64,000 bases of DNA, taken from NCBI GenBank assembly GCA_963971405.1, contig OZ020492.1:18134204-18198203 (forward strand). The letters run 5' to 3'. Position 1 is the stretch's first letter; each line of letters starts with the position of its first letter. The translations under genes were made by a program, and so were the position numbers. Below are positions 55,640-64,000 of this stretch, piece after piece. Under the pieces are notes generated by a model that saw only the letters and a list, made by a program, of their open reading frames with translations, searched no databases and had not been told where the DNA came from. The stretch comes from Psococerastis gibbosa (Eukaryota > Arthropoda > Insecta > Psocodea > Psocidae).

Positions 55640-56530
55640 ATGGAAATTTAAGCAAAATAGATAGATATAGATAGAAAACCGTGTATTTCTCAACAAAAAT
55701 GAACATGTGAACATGGAATAACAACCTGTGCTCCCTCCAGCCGAAGCGTGGGAGGGTGGCACATTAAGGGGGATACCCACACCCATAACACGATGCAAAG
55801 AGTAGACCTGGTAAGGCCAGCACCACATACAGCCAATTTGAGCAACTGGATCTTATACTACAATAAGGATTTGACGACCTTAGAAAACTCCCGAATGAAT
55901 TGAGAGCGGCGAGAAATGCTACTAACTTCCCTAACTTACTTGAAGACCATCTCCTAGAGAAAGCTTTTTACACCAGAGCATATTTTAAGAAATTTTCACT
56001 GGGTGGCACAAATTGAAATCCTATTCTATATAGTGTAAATTTCGCTTGTATCCACCACCACCCCCCCCCCCTCCTCCATAAATAAGATCAGATTAGGTCT
56101 ATTACTTTTAATAATGGGTAGTATACCTAGTTCTAAATAATCACATTTTTTTATTATTACCAAAACCATTTATACCTGTATTTCAAAAAGCAAAACGTTA
56201 AAAACAACATTGGCGCAATAAATACGACGGACAACGAAACTTTTGACTATTTTTTTCTAATTTCTAGTTTTCTTAGTCTTCGAATTTGAAATTTGGGCCC
56301 AATTTCTATGGGGGCAATATGCCCAAAAGTAGGGGGCAAAATCACCTCACTGGGGGGCACGCTTGCCCCAATGGGGGGCTTCCTTAAAATATGCTCTGTT
56401 CTACACTGTCACTTAAGTACTAGCACATCCAATGACAATGACAGAACTACCTGATTTTAGCGATATTTTGACGATCTTACTTTCTGTCCATTACTTGATT
56501 GTATAATATATTTAACAGAAATATATATCT
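55640..56530 (+). pseudogene. LINE 3' end interrupted by an H7 element
   Basis: The translation DTHTHNTMQRVDLVRPAPHT, NWILYYNKDLTTL then KLPNELRAARNATNFP parallels 38400-38640. The protein end is cut at 55973 by the H7 insertion, and the 3' UTR continues from 56399 to the TATATCTATTTATAT tail near 56535. Confidence 0.75.
55974..56398. mobile_element. hAT-type MITE, family H7, nested in LINE
   Basis: The ends CAGAGCATATTTTAAG and CTTAAAATATGCTCTG are perfect apart from one position in the last shared bases. The flanks TTTTACAC and TTCTACAC are an 8-bp duplication with one mismatch. The empty site is visible in the LINE end at about 38593-38603. Confidence 0.88.
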
Positions 56531-56689
56531 ATTTATATAAAAAACATTATTTATTTATTTATTTGTTTAAATATATTGTGTAGGGTAGTAACCCTACAGG
56601 ATGCATTATCAATACAATAATATGTACTTACTCAAAATAAAAAAATATTATTTTATTTATTAGTAGCCTAAGTGCCTCCACAACAGTAG

Positions 56690-57537
56690 GAACTGGTCCG
56701 AGTTTACTCGAACATGCTTTCCAATTTATCAAAATTAGTAGATAGAGAAAATGAGTAAATTCATGGTAAACAATTTTCCTATGGTTAAATTTCCGATATC
56801 TCGGGGGGCGGGGGAGGGGGGGGGGGGTTGTCCACCTGACGTCACTGGAGGTGAGGTAAATTCTAGATAGGTCAGACACATTACCACACAGCAATACTGG
56901 CAGGGCACGCAATGCATTTGAGCGTGAATTTTCAATCATTTTTTCAAAAAAACATTTTTTTTTTACAAAACCAAATGCTTTTCTGGGAAAGCAACCTGTC
57001 CGGTTTCGTTACTCAATTTAACACCTAAAACATGCCTGAAGGTAGAAATCATCGATAGAAAGGTTTCGCAGAAAAATTATTTTTAGTCATTTTTCATTAT
57101 AATTTAGTTATTTTTATTTTTTTACCCCAAGAAGCAACCTATCAAGGGGCAAGCGACCCCCCCCCCCCCGCATTTCGTTAACATTAATTACAACTACAAT
57201 ATATGTGAATTTAAAAGAAATCGTTGCAGCCGTTTTTGAGAAATAATTTTTTTAGACGTTTTTTTGGAGTTTTTTGAGAATAAAACCCTCCCTAATTAAG
57301 TTAGCCCCAAATAAAAAAATGGTCCCGAGGTATGATTTTTGTGAACCTACATGCAAAATTTCATCAAAATCGACTGAGTAGTTTGCCCGGAAATCGACGC
57401 ACAGACAGGCAGACATTTCGTAAAAACCACTTTTTTGGGTTCCTGGGACCTTAAAACGTGTAAATCCGTTGAAATCTCGGAATCGAAAATTTCGACCGTC
57501 ACAAAGCTTTTCTTATACTACGTATAAATTGGAAAGC
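56690..57537 (-). mobile_element. Repeat E, full-length copy
   Basis: From GAACTGGTCCGAGTTTACTC to TATAAATTGGAAAGC, with CRE TGACGTCA at 56837-56844. The GACA tract is nearly lost (GACAGGCAGAC at 57403-57414). Confidence 0.85.
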
Positions 57538-58264
57538 AATAAACATGTTAGGTTCAGATTTCAAAATTAATGTGATTTTTGATGTGCTGGTTTCAGATGA
57601 TTTCTAAATGTTTAAATAGAAGAAACATTAATGTATAAGGAAAAGAGGGAGCTCTCGGTCAAGTCGACTGATCGTTCGAATTATTCAATAACACCGACTA
57701 GACCTTCAAGTGGTATGTACTTACCTTGCATGTCGTATTTTATATGCTGACTGTAAATTCGTATTGTTTATTTTTTTAAAAAATAGTTATGATAATTTAT
57801 GAGTACCTAAATTGATGCAAAGTTCCTGTTCATTTGAACGTGGCTACCCCACATACTGATTGACCACTGTAATAAAACATTAATTTTCTTAAGCGACAAC
57901 CCTATGATGTCTAGGCTTGAGGACTGGTAGAGGATACACCCTCTTGACCACTGTTCCATTTGTGATTTTGTGGTCAGTAACATGCCCACCAGCAGTGTTG
58001 GTTGATGCCGCTGGTGGTAAGGGTTGGACACGAAGCCAGGCGAAATATTTTTACATTTATGTCGATTTCGAACCTCAACCTTCTGTTTCACAGTCTACTT
58101 CTCTAGCCGGTAGCACTCAGGGTCTTTAACTAACATTGGTGCTCCTCTTCGACAAAGTTGAAATTTTATCGCTAATTTGAGTTTTAATAACTTCAATTTA
58201 CTTAACTTTAATAAAACACGTATTTATTTTATTGTTTCTTGATTAAAATTGAATAACACGAAGA
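57538..58264. other. Unannotated DNA
   Basis: A GC-richer patch at 57905-58100 is open on both strands (minus strand NTAGGHVTDHKITNGTVVK before a stop), but no family or splice pattern could be established. Confidence 0.4.
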
Positions 58265-58430
58265 TTACGAGTAACATAACATGCAGATTAATGATACGGA
58301 GTTGCACACTTGCTTCATTCTCTGATCATGCTTCGGAGAGCATGTAAAGCAGGCAATCCCAGTCTTCCTAGTTATGTGTATATATAGCCCTAACTCCGCT
58401 AGATTGGCTTAGTAATAGAAGAAAAAGTCA
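58265..58430 (+). mobile_element. SINE-A, 5'-damaged copy
   Basis: CATGCTTCGGAGAGCATGTA, CCTAGTTATGTGTA and CCCTAACTCCGCTAGATTGG are recognisable. The tRNA-like head is mostly gone. Confidence 0.7.
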
Positions 58431-58636
58431 TTAATTATCTATTAGTAATAGCACACTTTCTGCTATAAAACTGAGATTGCGGGGAGGAGGAGGGGGGTTG
58501 TCCGGTTGTCTCTTATGGCCCCGTTGGAGTCGGAGTGCAGTCCGTCTATTCAACAAAATCAAATTTTAATTTCAATCTATCCACACCACACCTTTCCCTC
58601 TCCTAATCTGGTTCCGGTTCTGGTGATATGTTGGTA

Positions 58637-58802
58637 GCATCTGCTGAGAGCAGTGATACCCTTTGGGAAGACACACACAGTCGGCCGCCTAGTAGCCCAG
58701 AAGAAGACGACGACGACCACCTTACCATGAGGCTGGATAAAACACCACCAGAAGAAGATAGTGAACCCGAGAGCGATGGACGATTTTACTCTTTTTTCAG
58801 AA
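58637..58802 (+). CDS. Candidate internal exon of an unknown host gene
   Basis: The stretch is GC-richer than its surroundings. It translates to an acidic, Ser/Pro-rich segment (ESSDTLWEDTHSRPPSSPEE, EDDDDHLTMRLD, EEDSEPESDGRFYSFFR) ending at a consensus splice donor, AGAA|GTAAGT at 58802/58803. An ATG in frame lies at 58628, and possible acceptors (TTGGTAG) are near 58636, after a pyrimidine-rich stretch at 58585-58615. I do not recognise the protein. The codon pattern and the donor favour a real exon, but the 5' boundary is a guess. It is on the same strand as the Rab exon, 5 kb upstream; no link between them is implied. Confidence 0.45.
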
Positions 58803-59338
58803 GTAAGTTTATTATTAAGAGACAACCGGGACGGAGGGGGGATCAAATTTGACAGATAATATCGATCTTAGAGTCATAAATGAGAAAGAAAGAAAGAAAA
58901 TTGTCTTTATTTTCCATACGGGCCGAAAGGCCCACTCTTACAATAATTATTAACCAATGAAGTATGAAGTCATGAAGAAGTAGAAATAATTAGCTACGTT
59001 TGATATGGACCCTGTCTGACTGTAAAAATATGGATTTCTATCCATATTTCCTGCACTTTTATCATTATACAATCTTGTATAGTACTTGTGTGTATATTGT
59101 TAATTACGTATTATTAAACATATAATTATGTATATTCGTGTATTTACTACGTATCGGTCTACAAAATATGCATATCAGCCCATGCTACCCAAGTGGTATT
59201 TCCCATGGGGGGGGGGGGGAGGTTAGGAGCGATGTAAAAAGATTTCGCCATACCCTAAGGCCTACCGCCTTCTAGAAATTAAACTGCGGACGCCCTTCGG
59301 TCCTTGCATGCAACATAACGCATAAAAACGGAGACTTA

Positions 59339-59716
59339 GGCGCCCATTCCACCGACCGGCTAGGGCTATTTACAAAAACAGTGACGTGGTAGCAGACATT
59401 CAAGACTTAGGCGGGGTTTCCATCGACCTCGCATTGCAGAATTGACGGAAATGTTTATTTTCCTCTATGCCATAGTTAAAATTGATCAATGATCATACAG
59501 TACATACAAACAAACTTAAATTAAAAAATAGCGTCATGGGATATGTTAAGTACAAACATTTTAATAGATTTCTATAAAAAGAAAAATTCTAATTTCCGTC
59601 AATGTCATTTGCATTCTGCAATGCGAGGTCGGTGGATACGCCACCTAAGTCTTGAATGTCTGCTACCATGTCACCGTTTTTGTAAATAGCCCTAGCCGGT
59701 CTGTGGAATGGGCCCC
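59339..59716. mobile_element. Foldback MITE with TTA duplication (PIF/Harbinger-type)
   Basis: The ends GGCGCCCATTCCAC and GTGGAATGGGCCCC are near-perfect inverted repeats, and the arms extend to ~110 bp. TTA flanks both sides (59336-59338 and 59717-59719), the 3-bp duplication typical of PIF/Harbinger. The second copy of the surrounding duplication (near 60175) has the same site without the insertion. Confidence 0.85.
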
Positions 59717-60242
59717 TTAATGGGGATTTCAATACATTAAAATCTATGGCAACATAAAAAAATTGAGCTGTGTAATATAATATATAAATGATATAATTAT
59801 AAGTTAAGGAAGACATACTGTAACAGTAAATACATACTAATTATATTAGAATTAACTACTTGATCCCGGAAGGGACCGTAAAAATATGGATTTCTATCCT
59901 TATTTCCTGCACTTTTATCATTATGCAATCTTGTACTTGTGTGTACCTATATCGTTAATTACGTATTATTAAACATGTAACTATGTATATGCGTGTATTT
60001 ACTACGGATCGGTCTAAAAAATAATATGCATACCAGCCCATGCTACCCGAGTGGTATTTCTCATGGGGGGGGATGTATAAAGATTTCGCCTCACCCTAAT
60101 GTCTGCCGCCCTCTAGAAAATAAACTGCGGACAGCCTTCAGTCCTTGCATGTAATAAAATGCATAAAAACGGAGGCTTAATAAAACTGGATGGGGTTTCA
60201 ATACACTAAACTCGGCAGAGATACATCTATGGCAACATAAAA

Positions 60243-61112
60243 GAACCGGTCTGAGTTTACTCGAACATTATTTCCAATTTATAAATTAGCAGATATAGAC
60301 ATGTGTAATTTCATAGGAAATAATTTCCCGATGGTTAATTTTCAGATCCCTCGGGGGGGGGGGGGGGGGGGCACCTCAATATATTAAAAACCCCTTAAAA
60401 CTTAATGGCATATTCTGGAACGAACAGACCAATACATTGTAACAGCAGTAACAATGACACATGGCACGTAATGTATTGAAGCGTGAATTTTCCAAAATTT
60501 CTCAAAAAATATTTTTTGCACAGAAGAAAATATCTTTTTGGGAATGCAACCTGTCCGTTTTTGTTACCCTATTGAACACCTAAAACATGCCTGAAGGTAG
60601 AAATCATCGAGAGAAAGGTTCCACAGAAAAATTATTTTTTAGGCATTTTTCATTACATTTGAGTTATTTTTATTTTTTTACCCCCAGAAGCAAACTATGA
60701 AGGAGCAAGCGACCCCCCGCATTTTGTTAACATTAATAACGACTATAATATATGTGAATTTAAAAGAAATCGTTGTAGCCGTTTTTGAGAAATAATTTTT
60801 TTAGACGTTTTTTTGGAGTTTTTTGAAAATAAACCCCCCCCCCCCCCCAAATTGAGTTCGCCCAAAATAAAAAAATATTATCGAGGTATGATTTTTGTGA
60901 ACCTTCATGCAAAATTTCATCAAAATCGGCCGGTAGTTTGCCTGGAAATGGACGAACAGACAGACAGAGCGACAGAGCGACAGACAGACCTTTCGTAAAA
61001 ATCACTTTTTTGGGGTCCTGGGACCTCAAAACGTGTAAATTCGTTGAAATCTCGGAATCGAAAAATTCGACCATCACAAAGCTTTCCTTATACTACGTAT
61101 AAATTGGAAAGC
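60243..61112 (-). mobile_element. Repeat E, full-length copy in duplication unit 2
   Basis: From GAACCGGTCTGAGTTTACTC to TATAAATTGGAAAGC. The CRE region is replaced by other sequence (GCACCTCAATATATTAAAAA). Unit 1 (near 59751-59770) shows the unoccupied site CAACATAAAAAAATTGAGC, which fixes the outer ends of repeat E. Confidence 0.88.
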
Positions 61113-61620
61113 AAAAATTGAACTGTGTAATATGATATATAAATGATACATAATTTAGTTAGTTTGGTTTAGAGACTGCTGTTGTCTGTCAAGGGATGGG
61201 GGTTTTGTAATCACCCCAATCTAATAAAGGAACATATACAATAACAGTACATACATACAAATTATATTAGAATTACCTACTTGATCCCGGAAGCGACTGT
61301 AAAAACATCTATTTCTATCCTTATTTCCTGCAATTTTATCATTATGCAATCTTGTACTCGTGTGTGTATCGTTAATTACGCATTTTAATATAATAATATA
61401 TAAGTATTTAACTTAAACATGCGTATGTATATGAAAATACTTGCTCCACGTATTTGTCTACAAAATATACATATTAGCCCATATCCTGCTGGTATTTCTC
61501 ATGGGGGCGGGGGAATTTAAAAAGATATCGTCTCACTCTGATGTCTGCCTCCCTCTAAGTAAACTGCGGACGCCCTTCGGTCCTTGCATGTAATAAATGC
61601 ATAAATAACGGTTCTAAATA

Positions 61621-62330
61621 TTTATGCACATAACTTAAACGCTTCAAACTTCAATCCAAAATCTCGGCTATATATTTCATAAATAAAAGTTTTCAAGTAA
61701 TATTGGCGCAATTACTAAGAGCTTTACTAATATTCCGCTAGATAGCAACCATGCTCTTTCATAATGTTGTCGTCTGCTTGATTGTGAACATGAACAATGA
61801 ATATGGCGTCAAATAAATGTAAATACAGTGCCAAGTTCTACTAATTAGCTTTTGCCAACCTACTATCTGTGATTTATTGCCTTAATTGCTAACAAAGAGA
61901 CTGAAATGTATTACGGTAACTTCTACCAGTATTGTAAGTAATGAAATATGACATACCATTCAAAAAAAGCTATTGTTTACATTACATCTGTCCGGCTTTT
62001 GTCAAGATTGAAAGTAAACGCTTCCATTAGGCCTACAATAACCAAAGTTAAGAAGTAAAAAATCTCAAATTCTTCGACCGGGGGGGGTTACGAACTTACA
62101 ACTCCTCTTTATGGGTTGCAGCACGTAGGGTGTAACATAAGCCTGTAACCTAACCAGCAGGCGTTGTTAGCCTAGTTTGCATTGACTTATCAAAGTGTAC
62201 ACAACGGTTTAATCACAGAAACAAAATAATAGTGACCTGACATGACTAGACATAGCCTTAAGTGTACAGACTCTAAGCTAGCCTCAACTGCGATAAACAA
62301 CACGACGTGTAAGTTTCTTAGGTAGGTAGC
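61621..62330. other. Low-repeat AT-rich DNA
   Basis: No dispersed repeat was recognised, consistent with approaching a host gene region. Confidence 0.4.
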
Positions 62331-62335
62331 CTTAC

Positions 62336-62518
62336 CTGCCTAACCTGTTTTGGCATTGTGCGCGAGTCTGTAGCTCCGAAAGTGCATTCAAGATTCATTG
62401 TGATATCCTGCGTCGTCAATTTAAGAGCTATGCTGACTTCAACGAGTTGTGGAAAGGCCTTACTTTTAAATCGGAAATTTCCGCTGCGGTTCTTTTTGGA
62501 CGAACTTGAATTTCTCAT
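62336..62518 (-). CDS. Candidate first coding exon of an unknown host gene
   Basis: The minus-strand ATG at 62518 opens a 61-codon frame (MRNSSSSKKNRSGNFRFKSK, AFPQLVEVSIALKLTTQDIT, MNLECTFGATDSRTMP) ending in a perfect donor GGCAG|GTAAGG at 62336/62335. The GC content is higher than in the flanks. The product is not recognised. If real, it is transcribed away from the Rab gene with ~1.2 kb between the two start regions. It could instead be chance. Confidence 0.4.
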
Positions 62519-63044
62519 GTAATATCGATAATAAAGCCATACATGAGAGTAGAATACATATAATAAATGCTCATCTGTATTTTGATTCATCATACAGAGT
62601 ACCTAGTAAGCAAATCAAATGTGTATTTAATGTCATTTTACCTGCATAGTGTACATGCAGTCCATGGATGCAGCTCGAAAGCATGCACAAAAAAGGCAGT
62701 ACGAGTGAACCCGTACAAGTTTAAAACATTTACCTATAGGCATAGACGAATAATATAATATATGTGTATATTGTGCAGAGGTTGCCCCTTCAACCTATGT
62801 CAATTTAACCATACTTTTATACCCCGTGAAGAGCAGAGCCAATAGTCAATATATTATTATTATTAACACTTTAAAAGTCATTTATACACAAAAACCCATG
62901 CTTTTCATCACCCGCATAAACAAAAAAAACTAAAATAGCATTCTAGAACTAGTTCTCACACTCCTTGAACTTGTTCACAACGTAACACCCTTGGAGCAAT
63001 CAATGCCTTCACCCTATTTCTGAAATTCGATCTAGTGATATCAG

Positions 63045-63310
63045 TCTGGGTAGGGGAGAGTCGGGTAAGTTGACGACCTTAAGGTTTGGGAATTTTTTAT
63101 AGCCCAGGATTAAGTCTTAGACTTAATTTTTTTTTCAAAATGTCATTAATAGACCTTAAGCATCATGCTTCATAATGACCACACCCTTTAATAAGTAAGG
63201 GTTTGTCATACATTGACCAAATTTGAGCCTATGTCGAATTCGTCATCTTAGGCGACAGTGCGGGTAAGATGACTTTTACTGCCGGGTAAGATGACGCTCT
63301 ATGCCAACCA
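63045..63310. repeat. Short motif repeated three times (GGGTAAGATGAC)
   Basis: TCGGGTAAGTTGACGACC (about 63060), GCGGGTAAGATGACTT (about 63261) and CCGGGTAAGATGACGC (about 63282), plus ATTCGTCATCTTAGGCG (63238), which holds the inverse. The arrangement resembles termini of a small inverted-repeat element, but the ends could not be defined. Confidence 0.4.
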
Positions 63311-63699
63311 TGGCAACTATTAGCAGTGTTTAGGCCTTCATAAGTTAGGTAGTCCTAAGCTGCCACAGACTTAGAATGAATTTGAATTACAATAAAATAG
63401 TCAGCTATTACAGTAGCATTAGGCATTTATTGTAGCCTTAATTGGCCTACATGCAAAAATCGCAAATGAATAGTTTAGTTTTGGCTTCGGAAGCCGAGAG
63501 TATTTCACCGCATTACTCAAAACAGTCGCACACTCACTCGCACCAGCCAAGACTTCTGCGTTGGCAAGAATCATTGCCGCTCTCCTTGCCCCCACTTCTC
63601 TTCCTGATTTTGTTCTGTAGCATAACATAACAGCTAAGCTGTAAACTGCCCTTTTCTTATGAAGTTATACATTATAATATATCATTTTCTCTATTTTAG

Positions 63700-63900
63700 G
63701 TGACGTCAGTATGCCCGAAAAACTATTTAAAGTTATAATAATCGGGGATCCTACAGTGGGCAAGACTTCTTTTGTTCAGCGATATGTTCAGAATTCATAC
63801 AAGAGAGACTATAAAGGGACCGTCGGCGTTGACTTTGCTTTGAAGATTCTCAAGTGGTCTGACACGCAAACTGTTAAACTTCAGCTCTGGGATATTGCAG
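63700..63900 (+). CDS. Rab GTPase (Rab29/Rab32/Rab38 group), first coding exon
   Basis: Exon 63700-63900, coding from ATG 63711. The 5' side is a splice acceptor (ATCATTTTCTCTATTTTAG at 63681-63699), so an upstream non-coding exon is expected. The 3' side is a donor, GCAG|GTAAAG, splitting the Gly64 codon (phase 1); the reading would hit a stop soon after the donor if unspliced. The 63 complete codons hold the P-loop GDPTVGKT (residues 12-19), switch I with Thr37 in YKGTVGVDFALK, and WDIAG (60-64), which starts the switch II region. VGVDFALK and the KWSD stretch are the mark of the Rab32 subfamily and are closest, from memory, to Rab29/Rab7L1. These small GTPases direct traffic to lysosomes and lysosome-related organelles. 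The rest of the gene lies beyond the window. Confidence 0.92.
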
Positions 63901-64000
63901 GTAAAGTAGGTTGATGACATGATAATTCGCGCTAATGACTAGGCCATTAGGAAACCATATAATTACAAAGGTCGGAGTCAGATGATAAAGCAATAGAATT

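Larger units (their letters stand above)
59022..61620 (+). repeat. Threefold direct duplication
   Basis: Three copies begin at 59022, 59878 and 61299 with TGTAAAAA.AT...ATTTCTATCC. They continue through TTTCCTGCA.TTTTATCATTA, TCGTTAATTACG and AAACTGCGGAC.CCCTTCGGTCC to GCATAAAAACGG; the last is partial. Copy 1 carries a Harbinger-like insertion, copy 2 carries repeat E. Confidence 0.88.

Noticed and set aside
57807-58129. Host exon on either strand of the GC-richer patch
   Set aside because: Both strands are open over the same stretch, no motif was recognised, and the splice sites are weak, so the coding strand cannot be decided.

Overview
The window is gene-poor, AT-rich animal DNA, most likely from an arthropod and probably an insect. 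The reasons are a Rab GTPase exon with a clean splice donor, many LINE and tRNA-derived SINE copies, a Penelope-like element, long stretches of TTAGG-like motifs, and several hAT, Tc1/mariner-like, Harbinger-like and Polinton relics. A hemipteran such as a planthopper is only a guess from remembered similarity of the dispersed repeats. The one confident host gene is the first coding exon of a Rab29/Rab32-type GTPase at 63711-63900. Two further stretches, at 58.6 kb (+) and 62.3-62.5 kb (-), look like possible host exons. Almost everything else recognisable is mobile DNA.

Layout. 1-17.7 kb: LINE fragments (1.7-3.3, 6.4, 6.9, 7.7-8.2, 14.1-14.8 kb), SINE-A copies, a composite hAT element (6.8-8.5 kb), small hAT elements with 8-bp target duplications, copies of an ~860-bp dispersed repeat here called repeat E, and foldback elements. 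17.7-30.5 kb: a 12.8-kb near-perfect palindrome whose outer ends read AG...CT and are flanked by the 6-bp duplication TTCATG. It carries decayed Polinton (Maverick) DNA polymerase B and capsid remnants and LINE insertions in both arms, with a 200-N gap at its centre. I read it as a Polinton-derived fossil turned into an inverted dimer. 30.9-32.7 kb: a Penelope-like element with a 509-codon intact reading frame (reverse transcriptase plus GIY-YIG endonuclease). 33-47 kb: nested hAT elements, LINE and SINE fragments, and a LINE RNase H tail with poly(A) and target duplications at 43.0-43.7 kb. 47.6-49.0 kb: a 1185-bp TA-flanked inverted-repeat element sitting inside another repeat. 49-57.5 kb: three more E copies, more hAT elements and a LINE 3' end. 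59-61.6 kb: a threefold direct duplication whose units carry different insertions. 62-64 kb: the low-repeat flank of the Rab gene.

There is no pathway or operon logic here; the biology is element-on-element insertion. Several insertions can be dated relative to each other because the sequence holds both the filled and the empty version of the same site. Repeat names (E, X, Z, SINE-A, SINE-B, H1-H7) are local labels, not database names. All family calls are by eye from motifs, and no search was run.
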